DNA of 64,000 nt from JAOUEA01 sp963810945. Lineage in GTDB: Bacteria > Actinomycetota > UBA4738 > HRBIN12. The translations under genes were made by a program, and so were the position numbers. The stretch is from positions 992,001 through 1,056,000 of the forward strand of contig CAWEPI010000008.1 of assembly GCA_963810945.1 (NCBI GenBank), in the 5' to 3' direction. This document shows positions 29,137-38,725 of the stretch, in pieces; the first letter of the stretch is position 1, and every line of letters begins with the position of its first letter. The notes beneath the pieces are model-generated. The model was not told where the DNA came from. It did no database searches and saw nothing but the letters and a program-made list of their open reading frames with translations.

Positions 29137-29541
29137 GTGCCCGATACCCGTTCCTCGCGTGGGCCCGTCATCGTGATGGCCGTCCTCGACGTGCTCGCCT
29201 TGCTGGCGTTCGTCGTTGCGGGGATGCGATCGCACGGGGAAGGGGCGGTCGCGGAACACTTCCTGCGCAACGCCGTCCCGCTCGTCGTCTCCTGGATCGC
29301 GTTCGCGATGGTGCTCGGCACCTACCGTCGCCCGGGCTTCACGACGTTGTGGCGGACCTGGCTCGTGGCGATCCCCATCGCCCTCGTCGTCCGCTCCGTC
29401 TGGGTGGGCTCGCCCACCGGCGTGGACTTCCTGACCTTCTTCGCGGTCGCGATGGCGTTCACCGCGCTCTTCCTGTTGATCGGCAGGGGCGTCACCATGC
29501 TCGTGACCGGTCGAGGCTATCCGGAGCGCCGGCGAGCGTGA
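29137..29541 (+). CDS. DUF3054-family membrane protein
   Basis: A 134-residue protein with four predicted transmembrane helices (about 12-32, 45-62, 70-87, 95-118) and the PLVVSWIAFAMVLGTY and GRGY features typical, as I recall, of DUF3054, a small actinobacterial and haloarchaeal family of unknown function. GTG start at 29137. Its TGA overlaps the GTG start of the following oxidoreductase (GTGA at 29538-29541), so the two are translationally coupled. Confidence 0.8.
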   Translation: MPDTRSSRGPVIVMAVLDVLALLAFVVAGMRSHGEGAVAEHFLRNAVPLVVSWIAFAMVLGTYRRPGFTTLWRTWLVAIPIALVVRSVWVGSPTGVDFLTFFAVAMAFTALFLLIGRGVTMLVTGRGYPERRRA

Positions 29542-30980
29542 GTTCCACGCTCGAGATGCCCGATCCCGGCGCCGCGAGGAGCTTCTGGCTCGACGAGGCG
29601 CTCGCGCACGACCCGGGCGCCGCGTGTCCGCCGCTCACCGCTCGCGTCACCGCGGACGTCTGCATCGTGGGCGGCGGCTTCGCCGGTCTGTGGACCGCGG
29701 TGGAACTGGCGGATCGCGAGCCGGGGATGCGGATCGCGCTGTTGGAACAAGACATCTGCGGCGGCGGCGCGAGCGGCCGCAACGGCGGATTCTTCGCATC
29801 ATCATGGTGGGACGTCCCCGCGCTCTGCGGGCTCTTCGGGGAGGAAGCGGGTCTCGCGTACGCGACGCTGTTGTCGGACCTCGTGGCCGAGGGCGAGCGA
29901 TGGTGCGACGAACACGGCGTGGACTGTTGGTTCCATCGCGAAGGCGTCCTGGGGGTCAGCACGGGGGCGTGGCAAGAGGGTGTGGGCGGCACCGGGCCGG
30001 CGGCGTTCCTCGACGCGCGCGGGCTGGGTGACCGGGCTCTCGAGCGCACCGCGGCGGGATGCCGGGAGGTGGCGGATTCGCCGCGGTTCCTGGATGGGCG
30101 GTTCTTCCCCGATGCCGCCGTGGTGCAGCCGGCGCGGCTGGCACGGGGTCTGCGTCGGGTCGCGCTCGAGCGCGGCGTGCGCATCTTCGAACGCACCGAG
30201 GTGACGGGGCTGGAACGGTCGCGGCCGGCGGTGGTTCGCGCCCGTCACGGCGCGGTGAAGGCCGATCAGGTCGTCCTGACGACGGGCGCCTGGGCGGCCG
30301 CGTGGCGCGACTTCCGCAGGAGCTTCGGGGTGATCGTCGACCACGTCGTGGTGACCGAGCCCATCCCGGAGCGCCTCGAGGAGATCGGGTGGACCTCGAT
30401 GGTCGGGATCGCCGACGGACGCGACCTGCTCTTCTACCTGCGTCCCACCGACGACGGTCGGATCGCGATCGGGGGCGGAGCCATCGGAACGGTGTTCGGG
30501 GGCCGGGCATCGGGCCGCGCCTCGACCCACGACCGCCGGCTCGCCGAGGTCGCGGCCCGCGGCCTCGTTTGGCTCTTCCCGCAGCTCGAGGGGGTGCGGT
30601 TCTCGCACGCGTGGGGCGGACCGATCGATCAGACGGCGTCCTTCACCCCGTTCTTCGAGAGCCTGCGCCCGGGCAACGTGCACGCCGGCCTCGGGTTCTC
30701 GGGCCATGGGCTCGTGCAGACGATGCTGGGCGGACGCGTCCTCAGCTCCCTCGTCCAAGGGGCGGTTGATCGGTGGACCGCGCTCCCCGTCGTGGGCCCG
30801 CCGTTCGCGAAGGCCCCGCCCGAGCCGTTCCGCTACCCCGTGGTGAGGGCCGTGGGGTGGGCGCTCGAGCGCGGCGACCGGCGCGCGGACGCGGGGAAGC
30901 CGCGTGGGTGGCCGCTCGAGGCGATCGGCGGCGCGCCCGATCGTTACCGCGCGCGGCTCGCCTCCCGAGGCCCGCGCTGA
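29538..30980 (+). CDS. DAO-family FAD-dependent oxidoreductase (PuuB/OrdL-like)
   Basis: A 480-residue flavoprotein of the D-amino-acid-oxidase fold. The Rossmann motif VGGGFAGLW (about residues 38-46) is followed by ICGGGASGRNGG, which resembles the gamma-glutamylputrescine oxidase/OrdL group, and the C-terminal flavin contact region includes GLGFSGHGL. Likely oxidises a primary or secondary amine. The presence of a polyamine transporter and a flavin amine oxidase a few kilobases away is suggestive but not proof of a polyamine substrate. Starts with GTG overlapping the DUF3054 stop. Confidence 0.82.
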   Translation: MSSTLEMPDPGAARSFWLDEALAHDPGAACPPLTARVTADVCIVGGGFAGLWTAVELADREPGMRIALLEQDICGGGASGRNGGFFASSWWDVPALCGLFGEEAGLAYATLLSDLVAEGERWCDEHGVDCWFHREGVLGVSTGAWQEGVGGTGPAAFLDARGLGDRALERTAAGCREVADSPRFLDGRFFPDAAVVQPARLARGLRRVALERGVRIFERTEVTGLERSRPAVVRARHGAVKADQVVLTTGAWAAAWRDFRRSFGVIVDHVVVTEPIPERLEEIGWTSMVGIADGRDLLFYLRPTDDGRIAIGGGAIGTVFGGRASGRASTHDRRLAEVAARGLVWLFPQLEGVRFSHAWGGPIDQTASFTPFFESLRPGNVHAGLGFSGHGLVQTMLGGRVLSSLVQGAVDRWTALPVVGPPFAKAPPEPFRYPVVRAVGWALERGDRRADAGKPRGWPLEAIGGAPDRYRARLASRGPR

Positions 30981-30993
30981 TGCGCGGCTCGCC

Positions 30994-31260
30994 TCAGTAG
31001 CGGTCGTCGCGATCGGGAGGGAGTTCGCCCGGGTCGGCCTCGTTCTCCCGGTACTTGGTCACCCGGTACTCCGAGACCTGCTGGTCGTATTGCGCCGAGA
31101 TCCTCCGCGCGGAGCGCTTGACGGCCCACCAGGCCACTCCCACCAGGATCGCGAACACCAACAGGAGGGTGAACAGGACGATGGCGGTCGCCTTGAGCAC
31201 CACCCCGAGGACCCCGAAGAGGGCAGCCAGCACGAGCACGATCAGGATGAAGACGAACAT
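30994..31260 (-). CDS. small two-helix membrane protein
   Basis: An 88-residue protein with two adjoining hydrophobic helices (about 2-20 and 24-47) and a charged cytoplasmic tail ending in DPGELPPDRDDRY. No family recognised. It lies 13 bases downstream of the alpha/beta hydrolase gene on the same strand and is probably co-transcribed with it. Confidence 0.65.
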   Translation of the reverse strand: MFVFILIVLVLAALFGVLGVVLKATAIVLFTLLLVFAILVGVAWWAVKRSARRISAQYDQQVSEYRVTKYRENEADPGELPPDRDDRY

Positions 31261-31273
31261 GTCGGCTCCTAGC

Positions 31274-32148
31274 CTACGACGGTGGCGTCGAACGGACGAT
31301 GCGCGCTGCGAGCGCCGCCGGATGTTGCAGGGGGAGGTCGTGGATGCCCTCCATCCACCCGATCGTCACCGGGCGACCACGGGCCGCCTCGCGCACCCGG
31401 CGGACCGCCACCCGCTTCGCCACGTCCTGCTCCGATGCGTCGGGATCACTCGGCACGATGCGCGACGATCGACGTGCACCGGCACGCGGAGCCTCGGGTA
31501 GAGCGACGGCGGATCCTGCTCCCAGATGGCACGGAGGATGCGGAGGTGGTTGGCGCGGGAGAGGTAGGGGGCGATCGTCCCGTCGGCTCGCACGCGCATC
31601 ACCGACATCACGATGTCCTCGACATCGGGCGTGACGTGGACCGCATCCGCGAAGAAGGTGCGGATCATGCCGCGGAACTGCGTGGCCGGCATCCCGATCA
31701 GCCTCGGCGGCGCGAGCTGTTCCCTGGCCGTTGGCCAATCCATGTGGTCGCTTAGCGATGTGAGGCCCCCGTCGACCAGGACCGCCCCGTCGATCGCTCG
31801 GGGATGCGCCGCCGCGAGCTCCAGGGCGACCATCGCTCCCCAAGAGTGACCCGCGATCATCGGACGGCCGAGACGGGTGGCGCGGATCACGGCGCGAGCG
31901 TCCGCCACGACGTGGGGGAAGCCGTAGCCGCTCGTCGGCTTCTCGCTCTGACCGTGCCCACGTGCGTCGTAGGTCACCACGCGGAACCGCCGGACGAGGC
32001 GCGGCAGCATCAGGTCCCAGATGTGCTGGCTCGACGCGAGGCCGTGCATCAGCAGGAGCCCGGGCGCATCGGCTGTGGGTGGGTCGAAGGCGCGCGCCGA
32101 GAGGCGGACCCCGCGGTCACCCGCCACCTCGACGACTCGCTCCTGCAT
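31274..32148 (-). CDS. alpha/beta hydrolase, interrupted by one frameshift
   Basis: An esterase/lipase-like hydrolase of about 290 residues. The oxyanion segment LMHGLASS, nucleophile elbow GHSWG, acid region and C-terminal histidine (GIHDLPLQHP) all match the alpha/beta-hydrolase fold. The C-terminal segment is in another frame: continuity is lost around 31458-31475 (after RLRVPVHV) and resumes with RIVPSDPD. Removal of two bases, or insertion of one, joins them. The start ATG at 32148 lies only 9 bases from that of the divergent SDR gene. Substrate unknown. Confidence 0.75.
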
Positions 32149-32163
32149 ACTGCGCCCATGGTA
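32146..32163. promoter_or_regulatory. overlapping divergent leaderless promoters
   Basis: The 18 bases CATACTGCGCCCATGGTA contain both start codons. Toward the SDR, CATACT is 6 bases before ATG. Toward the hydrolase, TACCAT (reverse of 32158-32163) is 9 bases before its ATG. Each -10-like hexamer overlaps the other gene's start codon, leaving no room for leaders or Shine-Dalgarno sites. Confidence 0.5.
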
Positions 32164-32970
32164 GAGGCGTTCCGTTCACCGTTGGCGGCCGACGCGAACG
32201 CGGGAGCGGTCGCCGTCGTCACGGGCGGCGGCACCGGCATCGGGCGAGCCACCGCCCGGGAGCTCGCGCGCACCGGCGCCGCCGTCGCGATCTGCGGCCG
32301 CCGTCCCGAACCCCTGGAGGCCGTCCGCGCGGAGCTCGCGAGCGCCGACGCCGAGGTCCTCGCCGTGCCGTGCGACGTGCGCGAGCCCGAGCAGGTCGCG
32401 GCGTTCCTCGACGCGGTCGATGCGCGGTTCGGCGCCGTCGACATCCTGGTGAACAACGCCGGCGGGCAGTTCGCCGCATCCGCCGAGGACATCGCGTTGA
32501 AGGGGTTCCGAGCCGTGCATCGGCTGAACGTGGACGCACCCTGGCACCTCACCCATGAGGTGGCCGCGCGCTGGATGATCCCGCGCAGGCGCGGGGTGGT
32601 GGTGTTCATCGGGTTCAGCCCGCGTCGCGGGATCCCGATGATGGCGCACGCCTCCACGGCACGCGCCGCGTTGGAGACCATGGCGTCCGCGCTCGCGAAC
32701 GAGTGGTCGCGCTACGGCATCCGCGCGGTCTGCGTGGCCGCCGGCCTGGTGCAGACCGAGGGGGTCCTGCAGTACGGGGGCCAGGCCGTCGTCGACGAGT
32801 ACGCGACGATGGTGCCGATGCGCCGTGCCGGGTTGCCCGAGGAGGTCGCGGCCACGATCGCGTTCCTGACCTCCGCGGGAGGCGCGTACATCACGGGGTC
32901 CACCGTGGTCGTCGATGGTGGCGCCGACGCCTGGGGGCAGGGGATGACCCCTCCTGCGATCGAGCCGTGA
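32158..32970 (+). CDS. SDR-family oxidoreductase (enoyl-CoA reductase-like)
   Basis: A 270-residue short-chain dehydrogenase. The NADP-binding TGGGTGIG (about 24-31), NNAGG and the C-terminal TGSTVVVDGG are clear. The N-terminal VEAFRSPL segment recalls the peroxisomal trans-2-enoyl-CoA reductase group. The usual catalytic Tyr-x-x-x-Lys is not evident: the expected position reads HASTARAALE, so the catalytic Tyr and Lys appear replaced, which is also seen in enoyl-reductase-type members. Product assignment is therefore tentative. Start codon is 9 bases from that of the divergent hydrolase. Confidence 0.8.
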   Translation: MVEAFRSPLAADANAGAVAVVTGGGTGIGRATARELARTGAAVAICGRRPEPLEAVRAELASADAEVLAVPCDVREPEQVAAFLDAVDARFGAVDILVNNAGGQFAASAEDIALKGFRAVHRLNVDAPWHLTHEVAARWMIPRRRGVVVFIGFSPRRGIPMMAHASTARAALETMASALANEWSRYGIRAVCVAAGLVQTEGVLQYGGQAVVDEYATMVPMRRAGLPEEVAATIAFLTSAGGAYITGSTVVVDGGADAWGQGMTPPAIEP

Positions 32971-32977
32971 CGATCGC

Positions 32978-34189
32978 CTAGCCGCGGCGTCGAGTGGCGG
33001 AGCGGCGCGGCGCGAACATCCCCACGATCACGATCCCGAAGGTCGCCAGCACGATGACGCTCATCGCCGCGCGCAGGTCCACGGTCTGGGCGATGTAGCC
33101 CAGCAGCGGCGGCGTGAAGATGAAGCCCGTGTACCCGACGGTCGTGACGGCGGCGATCGCGTTGGTGGGATCCTCGTCGATCGCCTCCGTGAGGCCGAAC
33201 CCGGCGGGGGCCGCGGCGCTGATCGCGAACCCCAGGAACAGGAAGGCCAGGCCCACCACCCAGGGGTTGCTGGTGGTCACCACCGCGATCCCCGCGACGG
33301 CGGAGCCGAGACCCGCCGCCAGGATCGTGGGGCGCAGGCCGAGCCCGAACAGCACGCGGCCCGCGAACAGCCGGCCGAGGAAGATGGCGCCGGAGAACGC
33401 GATGAAGGCGATCGCGGCCGTGGCTGCCGAGGCGGACAGCTGATCGCGCAGGTACAGCCCGCTCCATGTGTCCATCGACCCTTCCACCAGGAACGCGAAG
33501 AGCACGACGAGCGCGGCGACCCAAAGGGCCGGCGTCCGGAACAGCGCCGAGATCGAGAAGGCGGTGCTGGTGCCCTGCGGCGCGCGGTCGGTGGGACCCG
33601 TCCTCGCGTTCCACACGGTGGTCACGAGGAGGGCCGCGCTCGCGTAAGCGAGTCCCCATCGGAAGTCGAGGCCGGCGGCGATGATGAGCCCGGCCGCGGC
33701 CGCGCCGGTCACGCCGCCGAGCGCGTACGACGCGTGGAGCCACTGCAGCACCGGTTTGCGGGTCGCGACCTCCGCGCGTTGCGCGGCCACGTTCATGTAG
33801 ACGTCGATCAGGCCGTTGCCGACGCCCACGAGCATGAACCCGATGAACACGAGCGATGTGGGCAGGTAGCCGATCGCCACGCTCGCCACCGCCAGCGTGA
33901 GCAGGGAGATCGTCATGGAGGAGCGGAGCGGGAGCGGCTGGAGCCGCGGAGCGAGGAACAGCATCACGATGACGGCCACGACCGACAGCAGCATGTAGAG
34001 GCCGCCCAGGGAGGCATCGCCGATCTCGTGCGCCCGCTGGAACTCGTAGACGAGGATCACCCACACGCCCCAGTACTGGCCGAACGACCAGTAGCCGGCG
34101 AGCAGCGGAACGACCGCGGGACGGCCGGTCGGCGGCGTTGATTGGCGGGCGATCTCCCCAGGCCGCAGATGCGGTCCGAGTTCATCCAT
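32978..34189 (-). CDS. MFS transporter
   Basis: A 403-residue major-facilitator protein with 12 predicted helices, beginning after a polar 25-residue N-terminus. Internal features include the FGQYWGVWVILVYEF first helix, a PLPLRSSM loop after helix 2, and a central loop near residue 200. It resembles the FucP/YbjJ-like branch of sugar or small-molecule transporters, but the substrate is unknown. Convergent with the SDR gene, 7 bases between stops. GATGAT lies 6 bases before the ATG on this strand, so this too may be leaderless. Confidence 0.82.
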   Translation of the reverse strand: MDELGPHLRPGEIARQSTPPTGRPAVVPLLAGYWSFGQYWGVWVILVYEFQRAHEIGDASLGGLYMLLSVVAVIVMLFLAPRLQPLPLRSSMTISLLTLAVASVAIGYLPTSLVFIGFMLVGVGNGLIDVYMNVAAQRAEVATRKPVLQWLHASYALGGVTGAAAAGLIIAAGLDFRWGLAYASAALLVTTVWNARTGPTDRAPQGTSTAFSISALFRTPALWVAALVVLFAFLVEGSMDTWSGLYLRDQLSASAATAAIAFIAFSGAIFLGRLFAGRVLFGLGLRPTILAAGLGSAVAGIAVVTTSNPWVVGLAFLFLGFAISAAAPAGFGLTEAIDEDPTNAIAAVTTVGYTGFIFTPPLLGYIAQTVDLRAAMSVIVLATFGIVIVGMFAPRRSATRRRG

Positions 34190-34269
34190 CGGGGCATCAT
34201 CCCACGGCCGCCGCGACGCGAGCGCACGCTTGACCCGAGATGGCCAGCATGGGCTAGACTCCGCCCACG

Positions 34270-35388
34270 ATGGCAGGGGGCGAGGTGCAACTGGTCGACC
34301 TCGTGAAGCGTTTCGGCGAGTTCACGGCGGTCGCGGGGATCAACCTCGACATGCCATCGGGAGAGTTCTTCTCGTTGCTCGGACCGTCCGGTTGCGGGAA
34401 GACCACCACGCTCCGGATGATCGCGGGCTTCGAACGTCCGTCGGAGGGCCAGATCCTCCTAGACGGCACGGACATGGCGCAGACCCCGCCGCACAAGCGG
34501 AACGTCAACACCGTGTTCCAGAACTATGCCCTCTTCCCGCACCTCACGGTGGAGGAGAACGTCGCGTTCGGCCTGAAGTACCAGAAGGCCACGAAGCAGG
34601 AGACCACGGAGCGCGTGGGCAACGCCCTCGAGCTGGTGGCGTTGGGCGATTTCGGCAAACGGCGGCCGAACCAACTCTCCGGCGGACAGCAGCAGCGGGT
34701 CGCGCTCGCGCGCGCGCTCATCCTGAACCCCGCGGTGCTCCTCCTCGACGAGCCGCTCGGGGCGCTCGACGCCAAGCTGCGCAAGCGCCTCCAGATCGAG
34801 CTGAAGGCCCTCCAGGAGGAGGTCGGCATCACGTTCATCTACGTGACGCACGACCAGGAGGAGGCCCTCACGATGTCCGACCGCATCGCGGTGATGTCCC
34901 AGGGTCGCGTGGAACAGGTCGGCCCGCCGAAGGAGATCTACGAGGAACCCGCCACGGCCTACGTCGCGGACTTCCTGGGCGTGTCCAACCTGATGGAGGC
35001 GACGGCCTCCGGCGCAGGCGACGGCGGCTGCAAGGTGGCCCTCGGCGAGTTCGACACTCATGGCGGGCAGGGCGACGCGAGCACCACCGGTGCCGCGAAG
35101 ATCACGATCAGGCCCGAGCGCGTCGACCTGCAGTCCCAGGGCACCACGGGCGAGAACCGGATCCCCGGGATGGTGGAGCGCGTGGTCTACGTCGGTTCGC
35201 TCCTGCAGGTCATCGTGAACCTCGCACCGGGCGAGCGGATCCAGGCGTGGGTCCAGAACGAGGGCGCGATCGTGCCGTTCGAGTCGGGCACCGCCGTGAC
35301 GGTGCATTTCCCGAGGGAGGCGCTGCGCGTCCTGCCGGATGCCGGCACGCCGATCTCCGAGGACCCACAGGCCGACGTCGCCGACTGA
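34270..35388 (+). CDS. potA: polyamine-type ABC transporter ATPase PotA
   Basis: A 372-residue ABC ATPase. Walker A GPSGCGKTT, Q loop at NYALFPH, signature LSGGQQQR, Walker B LLLDEPLGALD and H loop THDQEEAL are all intact; a TOBE domain follows (about 290-372). The subfamily is that of spermidine/putrescine importers. The ATG is 9 bases after TAGACT (34255-34260). Unusually it faces its permease and binding-protein genes, which are on the other strand, so it must be transcribed separately from them. A shared hairpin separates the 3' ends. Confidence 0.9.
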   Translation: MAGGEVQLVDLVKRFGEFTAVAGINLDMPSGEFFSLLGPSGCGKTTTLRMIAGFERPSEGQILLDGTDMAQTPPHKRNVNTVFQNYALFPHLTVEENVAFGLKYQKATKQETTERVGNALELVALGDFGKRRPNQLSGGQQQRVALARALILNPAVLLLDEPLGALDAKLRKRLQIELKALQEEVGITFIYVTHDQEEALTMSDRIAVMSQGRVEQVGPPKEIYEEPATAYVADFLGVSNLMEATASGAGDGGCKVALGEFDTHGGQGDASTTGAAKITIRPERVDLQSQGTTGENRIPGMVERVVYVGSLLQVIVNLAPGERIQAWVQNEGAIVPFESGTAVTVHFPREALRVLPDAGTPISEDPQADVAD

Positions 35389-35413
35389 AGCGGGTTCCCC
35401 AACCACGCACGAA

Positions 35414-35446
35414 CGAGAGGGCCCCGCGCGTTGCGGTGCCCTCTCG
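35414..35446. terminator. bidirectional hairpin between potA and potC
   Basis: CGAGAGGGC (35414-35422) pairs with GCCCTCTCG (35438-35446), with an inner CCGC/GCGG pairing. It lies between the convergent stops of potA and potC and can end both transcripts. Confidence 0.75.
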
Positions 35447-35448
35447 GT

Positions 35449-36373
35449 CTACAGCTGCACGAACTCGGTGACGCTCGATCCGCCCGAACGCTGACCCCGC
35501 GTGAACCAGCGGTACATCATGATCGCGATGCCGATCGCGACGAACGTCGTGATCAGCATGAACGTGGCGGCGGCGTTCACCGCGGGCGTGGGCGAGGCGC
35601 GCGCCGCGGAGTAGATCTTCACCGACAGCGGCTGCGTGGCCAGCGTCGAGGAGAGGTAGTTCACGGTCACGAAGTCGTCGATCGTGTCCGCGAAGACGAT
35701 CGCGAAGCTCGCGAAGATCGCCGGGTACAGGAGCGGCAGGAGCACGCGCGTGATGGCCTGCCGCGGCCGGGCGCCCAGGTCCATCGCGGCTTCCTCGTAG
35801 AACCGCGCCGATCGTGAGCAATCGCGCGCGCACGATGATCACGGGGTACGAGAGCTGGAACGTGATCAGACCGAGCAGCTGCGCGCCGGTCCCGAGCGGC
35901 ACGAGGGAGCGGAGCAGGTTCGTGAACAGGAGGTAGAGCGCGACGCCGAGGATGATCTCGGGCAGCACGAAGGAGAACAGCATCCCGAAGTTGGCGAAGC
36001 TTGCGGGCTTCGTGTGCCACCGGTCGATCGCGATCGCGAACAAGGTCCCGAGCGGCACGGCGATCAACATCGTGATGATCGAGAGCTTCAGGCTCTGCGT
36101 GATGGCCGAGCGCAATGCGGGGTCGTGGAACAGCGAGTCGGTGGGGTCCTGCCACCACCACCTGAACGAGAACCCCTGCCACGATGCTCCGGGATCGCCC
36201 CGCGTTGAACGAGAAGGCGATCGCGACGAGGACGGGCAGGATCGACCACGCGAGGTAGGCCCACGTGAACGCCTCGAGGCCGACCGGCTTCCGCCAGGGG
36301 TTCTTCAACCAGCGCGTCAGGCGACCGCCCGAGTGGGGCAGGTCGCCGGCCGGCCGATCGCCACCTGGCTCAT
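35449..36373 (-). CDS. potC: polyamine ABC transporter permease PotC, frame broken at 2-3 sites
   Basis: Second permease of the PotABCD importer, about 300 residues with six helices (for example SIITMLIAVPLGTLFAIAI). The permease-ATPase coupling motif appears as EEAAMDLGA. The protein is spread over three frames: the first change is near 36185 (extra base before SWQGFS), the second near 35812 (extra base before ARFYEEAAMD), and a further discrepancy lies near 36345-36360 if translation begins at the ATG (36373) overlapping the potB stop. TTG at 36308 is an alternative start. Conserved sequence continues across each break. Confidence 0.75.
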
Positions 36374-37359
36374 TCCACGCCCTCCGCCGCGCGCCTGGTG
36401 GAGCGCAGGTAATAGAGCATGGGGATCAACAGGAGCACCATGAGGATGAGCACGAGCGAGCCCGGCGCGGGGCCCCTGGCCCTGTTGCGTGATCGTCTTG
36501 TCGATCAGGTTGCCGTACATCGATGTCCGCGATGAGCCCATCAGGTTGTTGGTGTAGTAGTCGCCGAACATCGGCAGCGACACGATGACGGCGCCCGCGA
36601 GGATGGCCTGCTTGGACACCGGGATCGTGACCCGGAAGAAGGTGCGGAAGGGGTTGGCGCCGAGGTCGCTGGCTGGCCTCGAGCCAGGCTCACGTTCATC
36701 CGATCGATCCCGCCGTAGATGGGCAGGATCATGTACGGGATGTACCCGTAGACGAGCGAGAGGATGACCGTGACGGGCTTGCCCGAGAGCCAGTCGACGG
36801 GCGTCGGTGCGACGTGGATGATCATCAGGAAGTCGTTCACGTATCCGTTCGGCTGCAGGAGGCTCTGCCAGGCGAAGATGCGCATCAGGTAGCTGATCCA
36901 GAACGGGGCCACGAGGAGCACGAGGTAGAGGGTCTTGCGCTTCCCGCCGTACCGCGCCACGTAGTACGCGACCAGGAACCCCACCACGACGCAGATCAGG
37001 CTCGCGATCGCGACGAAGACCAACGTGCGGATCAGGGAGGGCTGCCAGAACGAAGCCGGTCCGAAGAACCGCTTGATCACCTGCTGGAACGAAGATCCGC
37101 TCCAGTACCAGGGCTCATAGACGGGGAGGGGTGCCCCGAAGATGGGGTCGGAGGTGCCGAACGCCACGCTGACCACCACGTAGAGCGGCAGGACGAAGAA
37201 GATGGCCAGCCAGAGCGCCGACGGGCTCGCCAACGAGGGCCAATACCAGCGCGGATACCAGGCCCCCGGCTCCTCCCGGGCCGCCTTCTTGGCCGCCCGC
37301 TTGCTCTGCTTCACCGGCGGCTGGGCCGGCGGCGTGGTCGTCGTCGGAGCGCTAGCCAC
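36370..37359 (-). CDS. potB: polyamine ABC transporter permease PotB, frame broken
   Basis: First permease of the polyamine importer, about 325 residues. An N-terminal Lys/Arg-rich cytoplasmic segment precedes six helices. The EAA coupling loop reads LAEASSDLGAN once two extra C bases near 36669-36684 are removed. A third extra base, in the G run at 36469-36472, separates TQQGQGP from the last helix (SLVLILMVLLLIP). GTG at 37359 overlaps the potD stop by eight bases, and the end overlaps potC in an ATGA, so the three genes are translationally linked. Confidence 0.75.
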
Positions 37360-38595
37360 CCGACGTGACCTGATCCCACGCATCGAACCAGAGCTGATCG
37401 GTGCGACGGTCGAGCTCGAGGAGCAGGTGGCCCGTCTTGAAGTCGCTCTGGCTCAGCACGGCGTCCGGCATGCTGGCCGGCACGACCCCGTCCTTGATCA
37501 GGGACGACGGGTTGATGGAGATCTGCGGCGGCTGGTAGCCGACCCAGTCCGCGAAGTTCTGGAACGAGTACTCCTTGCTCGACATGAAGTTCAGGAACGC
37601 GTGGGCGAGCACGGGGTTCTGCGCGTTGGCCGGGATCGTCATCGATGTCGTTGTTCACGGTGCCGTTGCGCATTCGGTGGGTACCAGTAGCCCAGCACAT
37701 CGGTGCTGACGCCCTTCGGCAGGTAGTACTTCGCGCCCACCATGTCCCCGGACCACGCCTGGGTGGCCCAGATGTCGTCGTCGGGCAGGAGCGCGTACGC
37801 GCCGTTGATCGTGATGCGCGCGTCCGTGAGGATCGAGCAACTCGATGAGCGAGTCGGCCGCCGCCGCGATGATCGGCCTCGTGCTCGGTGTTCACATCGG
37901 TCGATGCCGTTGCGGAGCAGCGCCATCCCCAGCGCGGTCCGGTAGTCGTCGTAGATCCCGGTCTTCCCGCGGTACTGCGGATCCCAGAGGATGTTGTAGC
38001 CCTTCTGGGCCATCTCGTCGTCGGAGATGTGGTCGCGACGGTAGCCGATGCCCGTCGTCCAGGTCACGTAGGGGATCGTGTAGCGCCATCCCTGGTCGTA
38101 GAACGGGTTGCGGTAGACCGGCCACACCTGCGCCTCGAGGTTGGGGATCAGGTCGTGGTTCAGGGGCTGGAGGAGCTTCGCCTCCACGAGCTTGTTCAGC
38201 TTGTCGATGTCGGTGATGAAGACGTCGGGGCGGATCTGGTCCGCGCTGATCTTCTGGATCCCCTCCTCCATGTTGTTGAAGGTCGTGTACTCGACCGTGA
38301 CGCCGAACTTGTCCTCGAACGCCTTGAGGGTCTTCTTGTACGTGTAGTCCGCCCAGTTGTAGAGCTTGAGCGTGACGCCCTTCTCGATCGGGGTGTCGGT
38401 GGGGATCGGCTGCTGGCCATACGTGGGGAGTGTCACGGGACGCTCCGGCCTGGCCGGCGGGATGAGGGTGACGCCCTCGGGCAATTGCCCGGGACGGGCG
38501 CAGGCGGCGAGGATGGCCGACATACTCGGCACCGCAACGGCGGCCCCCGCAGCGCGGCGCAGGAACGTCCGGCGGTCGATCGGCGGTCTGGGCAC
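37352..38595 (-). CDS. potD: polyamine-binding protein PotD, frame broken at five points
   Basis: Exported substrate-binding protein of the polyamine importer. The GTG at 38595 has GGAAGGAG upstream. A twin-arginine motif (RRTFLRR) and lipobox (LAAC) open the protein; LYNWADY and the later YDDYRTALGMAL match PotD. The frame shifts near 37905, 37870 and 37832; deleting one base at each restores NTEHEADIAAAADSL in between, and the original frame resumes. Two more extra bases near 37670 and 37642 precede the C-terminus (TIPANAQNPVLAHAFLNF). Five separate losses with perfect family continuity point to consensus error, not decay. Confidence 0.75.
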
Positions 38596-38672
38596 GACGA
38601 CTCCTTCCGAGCCATCGGATCGTGCAGACCGACGGCGCAAGCGAGGACCTGATTACCATGGGCGCGGCCGCG

Positions 38673-38686
38673 CACGCAACTGCGTG
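38673..38686. promoter_or_regulatory. inverted repeat between potD and amine oxidase
   Basis: CACGCA-AC-TGCGTG is a perfect 6-2-6 palindrome in the 130-base divergent region between potD and the amine oxidase gene. It may bind a regulator that couples polyamine uptake to oxidation. No second copy was found. Confidence 0.4.
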
Positions 38687-38725
38687 GGCCGTCAATCGGT
38701 AGTTCGTCGGAGAGGGGCGTTCGGG

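Noticed and set aside
37352..38595. Programmed frameshifting in potD and neighbouring genes
   Set aside because: Five unrelated sites in one gene, with no slippery heptamers or downstream structures, are not consistent with programmed recoding.
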